Shown piece by piece: positions 17,048 through 26,270 of a stretch of DNA of 64,000 nt (positions within the stretch are counted from its first letter, which is position 1; every line of letters starts with the position of its first letter). Under the pieces are notes generated by a model, which was not told the origin of the DNA, ran no database searches, and was given only the letters and a program-made list of their open reading frames with translations. A program made the position numbers and the translations under genes. The stretch is taken from the NCBI GenBank assembly GCA_964342695.1, contig CAYFFV010000008.1:1-64000 (forward strand). Direction: 5' to 3'. Source of the stretch: CAYFFV01 sp964342695. Lineage in GTDB: Bacteria; Acidobacteriota; Vicinamibacteria; Vicinamibacterales; UBA8438.

Positions 17048-17243
17048 TGATATACAAAGATCCTATCATTGAGAGTTGTATGTTTCCGGGATCCTACAAA
17101 ATCTTTAGCACGGTTTTTTGGAAAGCATCAGTAAATGGAAGAATGTTTACAATAACGATGAAGTCAAGTAAACAGGATCGGGACCATATAATTGTGCAAG
17201 ACTTGTACCTATAGAATCTCGTGACAAGGGATTACCAGTTGTA

Positions 17244-18644
17244 ATGGAACTCTTATTTACCATTGTTTCCGGACTAATCGGTATAACTTTAGGTTGTTGG
17301 CTTGGATGGTCGATCCGTCGAAGCAAAACTAATCAAGAGTATACGGAAATAGCCCAAGCCAGAGCCTCGGCGCAGGATCGGCTGGACGATAAAGCCAAAG
17401 AAGTTGAAAGACTAAGTCAAGACTTACAACGATTGCGGCAGATTGAAATAGATCTTACAGAAAAAAACGCAACCCTCAGAGCCTCTCTCGAAGCTGAGCA
17501 AAAAAGTCTTGAGGTTGCAAAAGAAAATGAACAGCAGTTGCGGGACACCTTTGCGGCACTTTCCAAAGAAGCTTTGGACTCTAACAGAAAAACGTTTCTG
17601 GCTGCTGCTGAAAGAGAATTCGGAAAATTTCACGAGAAGACCTCAAGCGACCTTAAGAATCGGCAGGAACAAATCGGAGGAATCGTTAAACCTATTCAGG
17701 ACAAATTAGAACAACTCGACCAGAAGACACACGTCTTGAATGAACGCATCGATTCAGATACGGGACTCACGAAACAGATACAAAATCTAGGAGATGTGGC
17801 TGGCGATCTTGCGAGAGCTTTAAGTAATCCAAACATGACAGGTAACTGGGGTGAAATTCAGCTCAGGAAAGTCATCGAACACTCAGGCATGCTCAAGCAC
17901 TGTGATTTCGATGAACAGGAAACCTCTAAAAAAAATGACGACACAAAACAGAGACCTGATGTCGTAGTACACCTGACCGGTAATCGACGTATTGTGATCG
18001 ATTCCAAGGCACCATTACAGGCTTTTCAAAAAGCGATAGAAGCTAAATCTGAAGAAGATCGTGCGGAGCAATTTAAAAAGCACGCCGATCAAACCAAGAA
18101 ACATATGAAGAGCTTAGGAGCAAAAAATTACTGGGAAGGGTCGGGGCCAGCGCCGGAATACGTGGTGATGTTTTTACCCGGCGAAGGACTTCTTAGTGCT
18201 GCATATGAGCATTCTAATGAGTTATTTGAGTTCGGTGCCAAGACAAACGTTTTTCTCGCGAGTCCACTTACTTTACTGGCCATGTTGAGAGCTGCCGCAC
18301 TCGGATGGCAAGAAGCAACCATGACTAAGAATATTCAAGAAGTTCAAAAACTTGGAGGAGAGCTGTACGAACGGACCAGGAAAGTAATAGATCATTTGGA
18401 CAACCTGCAAAGAAACTTAATGAAAACTGTAGATGCTTTTAATGAAGTGACTAGGTCTTTTGAAACACGTCTGTTTGTGTCAACACGTAAATTCAAGGAT
18501 CTTGGCGTTACTAACCAAGAAACCCTTCAGGAAATCTCACCAATCGATCACTATCCTCGACTTTTAGCGAAATCGCCACCTTCAAAATCGCTGAAACAGG
18601 ATGGAAACACACCAAATAACAAGAAAAGACAGACAGAAAGCTAA
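17244..18644 (+). CDS. rmuC: DNA recombination protein RmuC
   Basis: The 466-residue protein is of the RmuC family, which limits DNA inversions at short inverted repeats and carries a nuclease-like fold. An N-terminal hydrophobic segment (residues 3-22) is followed by a long coiled coil to about residue 190. The conserved domain follows, with GNWGEIQLRKVIEHSGML near 207 and RPDVVVHLTGNRRIVIDSKAPLQ-like residues near 235-255. The stretch MFLPGEGLLSAAYE near 309 is also typical. A short Lys/Asn-rich tail ends the protein. The CoA-transferase gene begins 14 bases after the stop, so they may share a transcript. Confidence 0.94.
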   Translation: MELLFTIVSGLIGITLGCWLGWSIRRSKTNQEYTEIAQARASAQDRLDDKAKEVERLSQDLQRLRQIEIDLTEKNATLRASLEAEQKSLEVAKENEQQLRDTFAALSKEALDSNRKTFLAAAEREFGKFHEKTSSDLKNRQEQIGGIVKPIQDKLEQLDQKTHVLNERIDSDTGLTKQIQNLGDVAGDLARALSNPNMTGNWGEIQLRKVIEHSGMLKHCDFDEQETSKKNDDTKQRPDVVVHLTGNRRIVIDSKAPLQAFQKAIEAKSEEDRAEQFKKHADQTKKHMKSLGAKNYWEGSGPAPEYVVMFLPGEGLLSAAYEHSNELFEFGAKTNVFLASPLTLLAMLRAAALGWQEATMTKNIQEVQKLGGELYERTRKVIDHLDNLQRNLMKTVDAFNEVTRSFETRLFVSTRKFKDLGVTNQETLQEISPIDHYPRLLAKSPPSKSLKQDGNTPNNKKRQTES

Positions 18645-18658
18645 GCATTTTTCGAGTT

Positions 18659-19864
18659 ATGAACGACAAAGTAACGACAGGACCTCTCGCAGGAATCACC
18701 GTGCTCGATTTTACGCGAGTCTTATCTGGACCGTACTGCACGATGATGCTCGCGGACATGGGTGCTCGCGTAATCAAAATCGAACAACCAGGAAAAGGAG
18801 ACGACACACGCGCATGGGGTCCACCCTTTCAACACGGTGAAAGCACTTATTTTCTGAGTATTAACCGGAACAAAGAAAGCGTAACAATCAACCTGAAGCA
18901 TGCGGAAGGGAAAAAAGTAATTAAAGAACTGCTTGAGTCCGCTGATGTCTTGGTCGAAAATTTTCGCCCCGGCACTTTGGATCGAATTGGCTTTGGTTAT
19001 AAAGAACTATCCAATAAACATCCTAGGCTTGTTTACTGCTCTGTTTCAGGATTCGGACATAGTGGTCCGCGTCACTTACAGCCCGGGTACGACGCAATTA
19101 TGCAAGCTGAAGGTGGTCTCATGAGCATAACAGGACCAAGTGACGGCCCAGGGTACAAACTCGGTGTTTCAATTACAGACATAACCTCTGGTATGTTTGC
19201 AGCGTTCGGAATAGCAATGGCGCTCCTTTCACGTCATAACACCGACCGCGGACAATTCGTCGACATCGGAATGTTTGATTCAACGGCAGCCTTACTTTCT
19301 TTTCAGGCCAGTATCTACTTTGCCACGGGGCAAGCACCTAAGCGAATTGGCAATTGCCACCCAACAATCATGCCGTACGAAACGTTAGAAACGCTGGACG
19401 AAGACTTAGTTGTTGCTATTGGAAACGACCACCTATGGAAAACATTTTGTTCAGTTGGTAATTTGCAACATCTTGCCGACGACAATCGATTCGCATCAAA
19501 TAAAGACCGGGTTAAATCAAGAAACATGCTCAAACCACTAATAGAAAAACAACTTCGAATGCACCCGGCCCGTGAATGGATTATAAAACTCAGAGAACAC
19601 GGTGTGCCTTGTGGTTCTGTGCGTGACCTATCTCAAGTGCTAACAGATGAACAGCTGCTAGAGCGCGCGATGGTAGTTGCTTTGGAACACCCAATTGTCG
19701 GCGCTATGCAAACACTTGGCATTCCTGTCAAGTTGACTGGCACTCCTGGCTCAATTAGAACACCACCTCCGACCTTGGGCCAGCATACAAATGAAGTACT
19801 TCAGAAGGATCTCTGTTTTGACGCTAAAAAAATTGAACACCTTCAAAAGATCGGTGCAATTTAA
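18659..19864 (+). CDS. Family III CoA-transferase (CaiB/BaiF type)
   Basis: The 401-residue protein belongs to the family III CoA-transferases, which move CoA between carboxylic acids. Visible marks are the start GPLAGITVLDFTRVLSGPY, GARVIKIEQPGKGDDTR near 37-53, and ENFRPGTLDRIG near 97-108. The expected catalytic aspartate is in GVSITDITSGMFA near residue 169, and GQFVDIGMFDS follows near 199. The substrate cannot be read from sequence; relatives act on carnitine, formate/oxalate, succinate or methyl-branched acids. No dehydrogenase or hydratase partner is adjacent; the nearest upstream gene is rmuC. Confidence 0.92.
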   Translation: MNDKVTTGPLAGITVLDFTRVLSGPYCTMMLADMGARVIKIEQPGKGDDTRAWGPPFQHGESTYFLSINRNKESVTINLKHAEGKKVIKELLESADVLVENFRPGTLDRIGFGYKELSNKHPRLVYCSVSGFGHSGPRHLQPGYDAIMQAEGGLMSITGPSDGPGYKLGVSITDITSGMFAAFGIAMALLSRHNTDRGQFVDIGMFDSTAALLSFQASIYFATGQAPKRIGNCHPTIMPYETLETLDEDLVVAIGNDHLWKTFCSVGNLQHLADDNRFASNKDRVKSRNMLKPLIEKQLRMHPAREWIIKLREHGVPCGSVRDLSQVLTDEQLLERAMVVALEHPIVGAMQTLGIPVKLTGTPGSIRTPPPTLGQHTNEVLQKDLCFDAKKIEHLQKIGAI

Positions 19865-19867
19865 CAT

Positions 19868-20299
19868 TTAACGCTCAACGAATGGAACAACCTGGTTAAG
19901 TAAAAAATCGAGAACCTCTTGCTCGGAAAAATCTTCTATCTCTGGAAATTCTCGAATCACGATATCATCAACTAGTAATCGTTGACCCCACCGACGACTC
20001 ACACTCCCTATAAATGCTGGAGGGTCCCTCGTAACATCAAGTGAGATTTCAATAAATTCATCAGATGACGTTTCAGAAACAAGGCGTACAACACCTACAG
20101 GGGTCAAAACTCTGAACTTATAGCCTTCCGTTTTCAGTACTGCCGCCACAGACTTAAACACAGGCGCAACAACAAGATTTAAGATTTTCGTACCATCACG
20201 GTCGGCATCCGCCGCCAGAACTCGCCTTTCAGTGGCAAGCCTTTTAGCGTCTTGTAGCATGTGAAGCACTTGCTTGCGAACGTATCCACTCTCCAACAT
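19868..20299 (-). CDS. Conserved-looking protein of unknown function
   Basis: I do not recognise this 143-residue protein. It begins with an alpha-helical basic stretch (VRKQVLHMLQDAKRLATERR) followed by an alternating beta/alpha pattern, with no signal peptide or membrane segment. A conserved-looking RWGQRLLVDDIVIREFP stretch lies near residue 108. Its stop is three bases from that of the converging CoA-transferase gene. It follows another unknown gene by nine bases on the same strand, so the two are probably an operon. Confidence 0.7.
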   Translation of the reverse strand: MLESGYVRKQVLHMLQDAKRLATERRVLAADADRDGTKILNLVVAPVFKSVAAVLKTEGYKFRVLTPVGVVRLVSETSSDEFIEISLDVTRDPPAFIGSVSRRWGQRLLVDDIVIREFPEIEDFSEQEVLDFLLNQVVPFVER

Positions 20300-20308
20300 A
20301 GTAAGTAA

Positions 20309-20743
20309 TTAACCTCGTGAAGGAGTACCTACTTCATAAATTCGGACTAACTCAATCAATTTATAACCCTTCGTCTGATAAGGAGGAATAACCCGTTCCG
20401 TATGAAGGTACTGAATCATGCCATCGTCTGAAAAATCAGGTGGGCCGATTTCCTCAACAAGTGACAAATCATTTTCAATATTTTCTAGTGTGGCGCATTT
20501 TTCTAAGACTAAACGACGAACCGGAAAGATTTTTAGGAACCTACCGCGCTCAATATATTCTTTCGTTTCAAAACGAAGAAATATTTCGTTACTAATGAAA
20601 TTGTACTCAACATCCGATCGGCCAGATTTAGCGTCCTCAACACGGACAAATGAAATATGAGGCCGAATAAGAAACCAGTCAATTAGTTTCTGGGTAAATT
20701 CTCCTTCACCAGACCATTTTTCATTGTCGACTTCTGCAGACAT
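20309..20743 (-). CDS. Protein of unknown function, paired with 19868-20299
   Basis: This 144-residue soluble protein has no motif I recognise. The first half is mixed, with many aromatic and charged residues (SFVRVEDAKSGRSDVEYNF), and the second half contains a run of acidic residues (DLSLVEEIGPPDFSDDG) before a basic end. It starts with an ATG at 20743 and is followed nine bases later by the second unknown gene. Context (feoB lies beyond its 5' end on the same strand, 119 bases away) does not define a role. Confidence 0.68.
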   Translation of the reverse strand: MSAEVDNEKWSGEGEFTQKLIDWFLIRPHISFVRVEDAKSGRSDVEYNFISNEIFLRFETKEYIERGRFLKIFPVRRLVLEKCATLENIENDLSLVEEIGPPDFSDDGMIQYLHTERVIPPYQTKGYKLIELVRIYEVGTPSRG

Positions 20744-20862
20744 CTTTAAGTTGAAAAAATACTATATTGCTAGCTTACTAATGGCCAGCAAACAAAATGG
20801 ACGAATTGTCCTCCGTTTATTTGTAAGACACGGATAGTTAATTCAAATTACTGGTTCATCGC

Positions 20863-23073
20863 TTACACCAATAGTCTCCATATTTGCGTAACCAAAAAAC
20901 AAACCACGATACCTAAAACGACTGGTAACAATGTAGCTAAGGTTGTCCATTTTGCGTTACGTGTTTCCTTATAAATTGTATAAATCGTCGTGGAACAGGG
21001 ATTATGAAGGAGAGAAAACAACATAAGGTTCACTGCTGTTAGTAAAGTCCATCCTCCACTTCTAAGTAGAGTCCCGGTAGCATCAATACTATCTAATTCG
21101 AACATTACACCAGCACCGGGACCAGCACCGGACACCTGCGTCGTTAGCACGGTCAACATAAGCACAGTAGGAATTATGATTTCGTTAGCCGGGATAGCAA
21201 CAATATAAGCAAGCAGAATAACACCATTAAGCCCAATCAAAAATCCGAAAGGATTAAGCCAAGACACTGCGTGTTCAGCCATGCTCATGTTTCCGATACT
21301 CACATTCGAAACGAGCCAAATGACAGCACCCGCTGGTACAGCGAAAATCACTGCCCTCCAAAGTACTATCAACGTGCGATCAATAATAGAGGTGTACAGT
21401 GTCTGCAAAATTCGTGGAGGGCGATAAGGTGGAAGCTCCAAACTGAAACTAGTCGGCTCTCCACGCAAAACTGTACGTGACAATACCCATGACGTAAGAA
21501 ACATAAAAACGATACCGAGAAGACAAATTGCGACCACAGCTGCGGCTGAAACAAAGCCGGCCATGTTCGCAGGAGCGACCGCACCAATAAAAATTGAGGC
21601 AATAAGAATCTGTGTGGGCCATCGGCCATTACAAAGAGAAAAATTGTTTGTAATAATCGCAATTAAACGTTCACGGGGACTATCGATGATACGCGTAGAA
21701 ACGACCCCTGCTGCATTACACCCAAACCCCATGCACATCGTAAGTGCCTGCTTCCCATGAGCTCCCGTCACACGAAAAAGAGAATCAAGATTAAATGCAA
21801 CCCTTGGCAAATAACCAAAATCTTCTAAAAGGGTGAATAAAGGGAAAAAAATTGCCATCGGCGGAAGCATCACTGCGACAACCCATGCGGTAGCTAAATA
21901 GACACCATCAAACAAAAATCCATTAAGCCAGAATGGCAAGCGCATCGCTTCACCAAAACCTTTTAACGTGGGATGCAACCCGTCAATCAGAAATGCTGCC
22001 AACATCCCGGAAGGAACATTCGCCCCCTCTATTGTGATCCAAAAGACCGCCGCAAGAATAGCAAGCATGGTGGGAAATCCGAGCCATCTACTGGTCAGCA
22101 ACTGATCAACTTTCCGATCAAGATTAAAACTAATTTTTTTTAGTCCTGTTTTCTGTGTATTCTTTGTGACTCTATTGGCAGCTGCAAAAAGATGCCCCGT
22201 TAGCGCGTCATGAAAATCTAACGGAAGCTCCCATCGTAATTTTCGAACAACGTTAAGAACCCGTAATCGCTCCGGCTCCTCAGGAATCGAATGAGTCTGG
22301 GATTCTGTTCCATCCCCAAGCTGTCCAAGTTCTCCGGACCGTACCGAGGAAACAACTGTTGCGTCTTCGTTCAATAAGCGCAACGCAACCCACCGAGGGT
22401 TTGGAACATCCGGAAAAGTATCCTTCACGGCTTCTGAGGCCGATGCTACAACTCGTTCGGCATCATCCGGCAGGCGTTCCACTCTGTACGGATTCGTGGA
22501 TATCTTCTCACTAGCGACATTAAAGGTTGATGTTAAAAGTTCTTCGATACCAACTTTTTCACGTGCAACACCCGCAACAACTGGAACTCCAAGTTCTTTT
22601 TCAAGACGTTTCGGATCAATCGCTATCCCATGACGTCTCGCTTCATCAACCAAATTCAAGAAAATCACGACACGATCAGTGATATCGAGAATCTGTAAAA
22701 CCAGATTCAGATTCCGTTCCAGTCGCGTGGCATCTATCACAACAACAGTAACATCAGGGCGTCCAAAGAGAATAAAGTCACGGGCAACCTCTTCATCCGC
22801 GCTACCAGCTTGCAGCGAATATGTACCAGGCAAATCAACAAGTTTCAGTCTCTTATCTTTATATTGAAAAGCTCCCTCGGCGCGAACAATTGTCTTGCCT
22901 GGCCAGTTCCCAGTATGTTGACGAAGACCTGTTAAAGCATTAAAAACTGTGCTTTTCCCAACATTCGGATTACCGGCCAAAGCTACTAAAAGATCCCATT
23001 TTTCAGGATTCAATCCCAATTTTATTAGGCTTTGCTCTCTATGTTCTTTGCAACCTACACATGAAGTTGTCAT
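20863..23073 (-). CDS. feoB: Ferrous iron transporter B
   Basis: The 736-residue FeoB imports ferrous iron across the inner membrane. A short N-terminal leader has CVGC. The G domain has G1 GNPNVGKS (34-41), the G3 DLPG (80-83), and a NLVD in place of the usual G4 NxxD near 140. After a helical spacer there are about eight to ten membrane helices in the Nucleoside_recog/Gate core, including the GFGCNAAGV segment near 450. It lies 23 bases downstream of the DtxR-FeoA fusion gene, which carries the FeoA function and regulation. A palindrome at 24141-24162 may control the pair. Confidence 0.96.
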   Translation of the reverse strand: MTTSCVGCKEHREQSLIKLGLNPEKWDLLVALAGNPNVGKSTVFNALTGLRQHTGNWPGKTIVRAEGAFQYKDKRLKLVDLPGTYSLQAGSADEEVARDFILFGRPDVTVVVIDATRLERNLNLVLQILDITDRVVIFLNLVDEARRHGIAIDPKRLEKELGVPVVAGVAREKVGIEELLTSTFNVASEKISTNPYRVERLPDDAERVVASASEAVKDTFPDVPNPRWVALRLLNEDATVVSSVRSGELGQLGDGTESQTHSIPEEPERLRVLNVVRKLRWELPLDFHDALTGHLFAAANRVTKNTQKTGLKKISFNLDRKVDQLLTSRWLGFPTMLAILAAVFWITIEGANVPSGMLAAFLIDGLHPTLKGFGEAMRLPFWLNGFLFDGVYLATAWVVAVMLPPMAIFFPLFTLLEDFGYLPRVAFNLDSLFRVTGAHGKQALTMCMGFGCNAAGVVSTRIIDSPRERLIAIITNNFSLCNGRWPTQILIASIFIGAVAPANMAGFVSAAAVVAICLLGIVFMFLTSWVLSRTVLRGEPTSFSLELPPYRPPRILQTLYTSIIDRTLIVLWRAVIFAVPAGAVIWLVSNVSIGNMSMAEHAVSWLNPFGFLIGLNGVILLAYIVAIPANEIIIPTVLMLTVLTTQVSGAGPGAGVMFELDSIDATGTLLRSGGWTLLTAVNLMLFSLLHNPCSTTIYTIYKETRNAKWTTLATLLPVVLGIVVCFLVTQIWRLLV

Positions 23074-23096
23074 TCGTCTTTCTTAACCAAACTAAA

Positions 23097-24062
23097 TTAA
23101 ACAGACTCAACCCTGATCCATTTCGCTTGCCTCGACCTTAAAGCAATAAGAGCTCCAAGAATTTCATACGCCACAGGATTGCCCACAGCGCTCGCGAGAG
23201 CCGGCATAATTTCCGTGCCGCGAACGATGCCTAAATCAAGCAAGCGGCGCCGCTGAGCCCCTTGGCACACACGAGAAATTCCAACAACTCTAACGCGCTT
23301 ACCAATTTCAACATCGAAAAGTGTTTTCAAGCCGGTTAGATTTTCTTTCCCTTTCGGAAGTACGCGAACACTGACATTTTGCGCAGCGATAGTATCGAGC
23401 TTCTTAGTCTGTCCGCCTATACGTACTACTATGCCTTCTTCCGTATTCGAAATAACCTCAATTGGATCACCCAGCACAAATCCTTTATCAAGCAGTGAAT
23501 AATAGATTTCCTCCGGCTCGTCTTCTAAATGAACCACCTCAAACATCTTCCCTGAATTTACGTTCACCAAACTCGTTCCAGGTGTGGGAGGCACAATCCC
23601 CGACGCGTCTGGAATTGGATCGCCATGAGGATCCCAACTGGGATGTCCTAGTCGAGATTCCAGTGTGTTAGTTTCTTCGACCGACAAAGAGTGCTCCATT
23701 CTCTCAGCTTGATTGTGCCATTCCTTCGGAGGCACGCCTGTTCGATCTGCTAAATACCGTTCCCACAATCTATGTGTACGAACGATACGAATTGCCGATT
23801 GTCCCCCCTTTTCTGTCAGAACGGGACCTTGACTCTTAATCTGCACCAACTCCATTGCCGAAAGCTTTGAAAGCAAGGAGGCCGCCTTTCCAGTGGTCAA
23901 CCCAAGTCGTCCAGCTAACCCATCCACGGAACACTCTTGTCCACTTTCTTGGCAAATAAATAAATACTTGAGTGAGTCTTCAAGACATACACGTTCATCT
24001 AGACGTGATAGTCGAAGCCGCTGAAATAAAAACCCTTTCTTCGGCCAAAACAAAACCGCCAT
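23097..24062 (-). CDS. DtxR-type regulator fused to FeoA domains
   Basis: The 321-residue protein starts with a basic segment, then a winged-helix and dimerisation region with the metal-site stretch QAERMEHSLS and GHPSWDPHGDPIPD (about 118-152) of DtxR/MntR proteins. The C-terminal half carries two SH3-like FeoA domains (about 170-235 and 250-320). It is co-transcribed with feoB. In DtxR-FeoA fusions the regulator senses metal and the FeoA part supports FeoB. The ATG at 24062 lies in the middle of a hydrophobic stretch; an upstream in-frame CTG at 24104 would add 14 residues and complete a membrane helix, but no stronger start is seen there. Confidence 0.85.
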   Translation of the reverse strand: MAVLFWPKKGFLFQRLRLSRLDERVCLEDSLKYLFICQESGQECSVDGLAGRLGLTTGKAASLLSKLSAMELVQIKSQGPVLTEKGGQSAIRIVRTHRLWERYLADRTGVPPKEWHNQAERMEHSLSVEETNTLESRLGHPSWDPHGDPIPDASGIVPPTPGTSLVNVNSGKMFEVVHLEDEPEEIYYSLLDKGFVLGDPIEVISNTEEGIVVRIGGQTKKLDTIAAQNVSVRVLPKGKENLTGLKTLFDVEIGKRVRVVGISRVCQGAQRRRLLDLGIVRGTEIMPALASAVGNPVAYEILGALIALRSRQAKWIRVESV

Positions 24063-24140
24063 TACAAGAACAGAAAGAAATAAAACAATAAGTTCGATGT
24101 CCAGTTCCCTTCAGTAAAATTATTTGAATTATAGTGATTT

Positions 24141-24162
24141 ATATTTTGATTAGTCAAAATAT
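24141..24162. promoter_or_regulatory. Perfect palindrome, candidate DtxR-family operator
   Basis: The half site ATATTTTGA (24141-24149) is repeated in reverse (TCAAAATAT, 24154-24162) around the spacer TTAG, a perfect 9-bp inverted repeat. It lies in the gap between the feo transcript (minus) and the DtxR-family gene (plus), 45 bases upstream of the latter's ATG. AT-rich palindromes with TTGA-nnnn-TCAA cores are known for manganese and iron regulators of this family. The binding protein is inferred; either neighbouring regulator could bind. Confidence 0.65.
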
Positions 24163-24207
24163 GTTTATAATAACCATCAAAAAGTCCTAGACCAGAGCTG
24201 AATCAAT

Positions 24208-24888
24208 ATGCCTTTACCCTCAAGCACTGTTGAAGATTATTTAAAAGCTATCTACCAAGCAGAAGCAGGCCAGAAAAAAAAACGCGGCCTTATCTCAATG
24301 GGACATCTAGCCTCCTCGCTCGGTGTTGTTCCTGGTACCGCGACCACCATGGTAAAAACACTGGCTGAATCAGGACTGGTCTACTATGAACCCTACACTG
24401 GCGTAAGACTTACAGGGGCTGGCAAAAAATTAGCAGCTCTTGTATTAAGAAGACACCGACTGATGGAACTTTTTCTCGTCCGCGTGGTCGGGATGAGTTG
24501 GGCAGATGTCCACGACGAGGCCGAACGTTTAGAACATGCTGCTTCTGATGAATTAATCGAACGCATAGATAAAATGCTGGGCCATCCGACAACAGATCCT
24601 CATGGTGATCCAATTCCAGATTCCGAAGGGTCTCTAGAAATTCACGATTACCAAACATTACTCAACTGCCCTACTGACACCCCTCTCGTGTTGACGCGTG
24701 TTACAGATCAGGACTCTAATTTCCTCCGTTTTCTTGATCAGACTCAACTAACACCAGGAATAGAACTTAAAGTGATCAGCCGTAATAATGCTTCTGATCA
24801 AATACTCCTGCAAACTAAAGATAAAAAGAGTATTACTATCGGTATGCGAGCCGGCGAAAAATTACAGGTTGGAATAAAAAATATCTAA
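24208..24888 (+). CDS. DtxR/MntR family metal-dependent regulator
   Basis: The 226-residue protein is a complete DtxR-family repressor. The winged helix covers EDYLKAIYQAEA through TGAGKKLAALVLRRHRLMELFL (about 8-90). The metal-binding and dimerisation region has HDEAERLEHAASDELIERID near 97-116 and GHPTTDPHGDPIPD near 120-133. A C-terminal FeoA-like SH3 domain ends the protein. It is divergent from the feo operon, with a perfect palindrome between them, so it is the likely controller of iron or manganese uptake there. Whether it answers to Mn or Fe cannot be read from sequence. Confidence 0.92.
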   Translation: MPLPSSTVEDYLKAIYQAEAGQKKKRGLISMGHLASSLGVVPGTATTMVKTLAESGLVYYEPYTGVRLTGAGKKLAALVLRRHRLMELFLVRVVGMSWADVHDEAERLEHAASDELIERIDKMLGHPTTDPHGDPIPDSEGSLEIHDYQTLLNCPTDTPLVLTRVTDQDSNFLRFLDQTQLTPGIELKVISRNNASDQILLQTKDKKSITIGMRAGEKLQVGIKNI

Positions 24889-24930
24889 AAATATGCTACC
24901 AATGCTTTCGAAAAATAGAAAAACAACTTT

Positions 24931-25722
24931 TTAATAGGGCAACCTCAAACTGACTCCTGCGCCAAGAAACACGTCATCGGCAACACCAATAATTCCACGA
25001 CCAATATAAATGTCAACCTGGAAAGTATCATCCAACAGAAACACCAGGCCACCATCAACGGAAGTCATTTTTTCTCGTAAGCCATCGATTTGACGGCTAC
25101 CAAAAACTTCCAAAAAAGCGGATATTCGTTCATTAATCGTTCTGCCAAAAGCAAGCGAGTAAACAAAGAGAGCGTCTCGATCAATTGCCTCACCCGAAGA
25201 CTCCCAATTAGTACCAACATTGTATCCGAGAGAAAAGTTTGGAGAAATTTCATGAGCGAACGACAGAAGAATATTTGGATCGAAACCACTGCTCGAGTAA
25301 TTCCTATCTCCTGTCGGCAAAGTTGTGGTCGCTAAAACGGCAAACTCCGGACGCCAACCAGCAGAACTATCGATTAAATTTAATTTAAAACCAATACTAC
25401 TATCACCTGCACCATAACTATTTTTGCTTCCAATCACCCCATCATGACCAATTCGGAGCTCCGTACGTAAACCAAGTCCCACCCGTAACAATGTTCCAGG
25501 AACCTCGTGCGTACTCAAACCGCTATTTCTTGAAAACAAATAACCAGTTTCTATCTGGATGAGTCCTCGAGATACAACTGTGGCCGATTCTGTTTGATCA
25601 GGACGATCCGTAATTAACGGAGCAACGACCTGGGCGGACACAACCCCATGGACAGGTTGGGCCAACACTACGAACGTTAGGATATAAAACATCCTAAATT
25701 CGGATAGGCTCTTTAAAACCAT
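24931..25722 (-). CDS. Outer-membrane beta-barrel protein, phenol MetA-like family
   Basis: The protein has an N-terminal signal peptide followed by ITDRPDQTESATVVSRGLIQIETGY, the hallmark of the family labelled 'MetA-pathway of phenol degradation' in Pfam, whose members are outer-membrane beta-barrels of unknown substrate. Regularly spaced aromatic beta-strands run to the final residues RLPY, as expected for a barrel with a C-terminal aromatic residue. The start used (ATG at 25722, MVLKSL) gives 263 residues. An upstream GTG at 25782 would give a poor signal peptide. It stands alone, convergent with the DtxR-family gene. Confidence 0.82.
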   Translation of the reverse strand: MVLKSLSEFRMFYILTFVVLAQPVHGVVSAQVVAPLITDRPDQTESATVVSRGLIQIETGYLFSRNSGLSTHEVPGTLLRVGLGLRTELRIGHDGVIGSKNSYGAGDSSIGFKLNLIDSSAGWRPEFAVLATTTLPTGDRNYSSSGFDPNILLSFAHEISPNFSLGYNVGTNWESSGEAIDRDALFVYSLAFGRTINERISAFLEVFGSRQIDGLREKMTSVDGGLVFLLDDTFQVDIYIGRGIIGVADDVFLGAGVSLRLPY

Positions 25723-25829
25723 CGTTCTGCTTTCAAAGACTGTAAATCTTAAATGAATAGATAATTGCAAGGCAGCTTTCACGTTCTACGTGTTCGCTGA
25801 ACATCATGCTGTCGACAAAGATTTTTCCA

Positions 25830-26243
25830 TTATTTAGCGTCCGTAAGATCAAAGGTGGCAAACGATGTTGGTGTTTCCCACACCGTCACCCGAACGACGG
25901 GAAATCCAGATATTTTTGTGAAATCAAAAATTAACTTGGCTATATGTTCAACCGTAGGATTTTGGTCAACAACAAAAACTGGTTCCCCTAACTGGCGAAG
26001 GGGTTCTAAGAGTGGATCATCATTTCTGAGAATCATTTTGTGATCAAGTTCACCGTCAATCCACCCCTTAACCACACGCTTAATATCGCTAAAATCACAG
26101 ACCATCTCACGAGCATCCAATGACTCTGTGCGAATCTCAATTTCGGCAACCGCATTGTGTCCATGAGGGTGTTTACAAATGCCGTCATACTCTAGGAGAC
26201 GATGGCCGTAACAAAAATCGATCCGTTTTGTGACTGAATACAT
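25830..26243 (-). CDS. queD: 6-carboxytetrahydropterin synthase family protein
   Basis: The 137-residue protein belongs to the 6-pyruvoyl-tetrahydropterin synthase family. QueD converts dihydroneopterin triphosphate to 6-carboxytetrahydropterin for the queuosine precursor. Zinc ligands are His14 (CYGHRL) and two His of the HPHGHN motif, with a catalytic cysteine just before it in the CKHPHGHN stretch. A further acidic and His pair DHKMIL lies near 85. queC is divergent, only 27 bases away, so this is a preQ0 locus. It is the shorter QueD-type rather than eukaryotic PTPS. Confidence 0.92.
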   Translation of the reverse strand: MYSVTKRIDFCYGHRLLEYDGICKHPHGHNAVAEIEIRTESLDAREMVCDFSDIKRVVKGWIDGELDHKMILRNDDPLLEPLRQLGEPVFVVDQNPTVEHIAKLIFDFTKISGFPVVRVTVWETPTSFATFDLTDAK

Positions 26244-26270
26244 GGGTAATAAGCTACAGTTTAATAAGCG

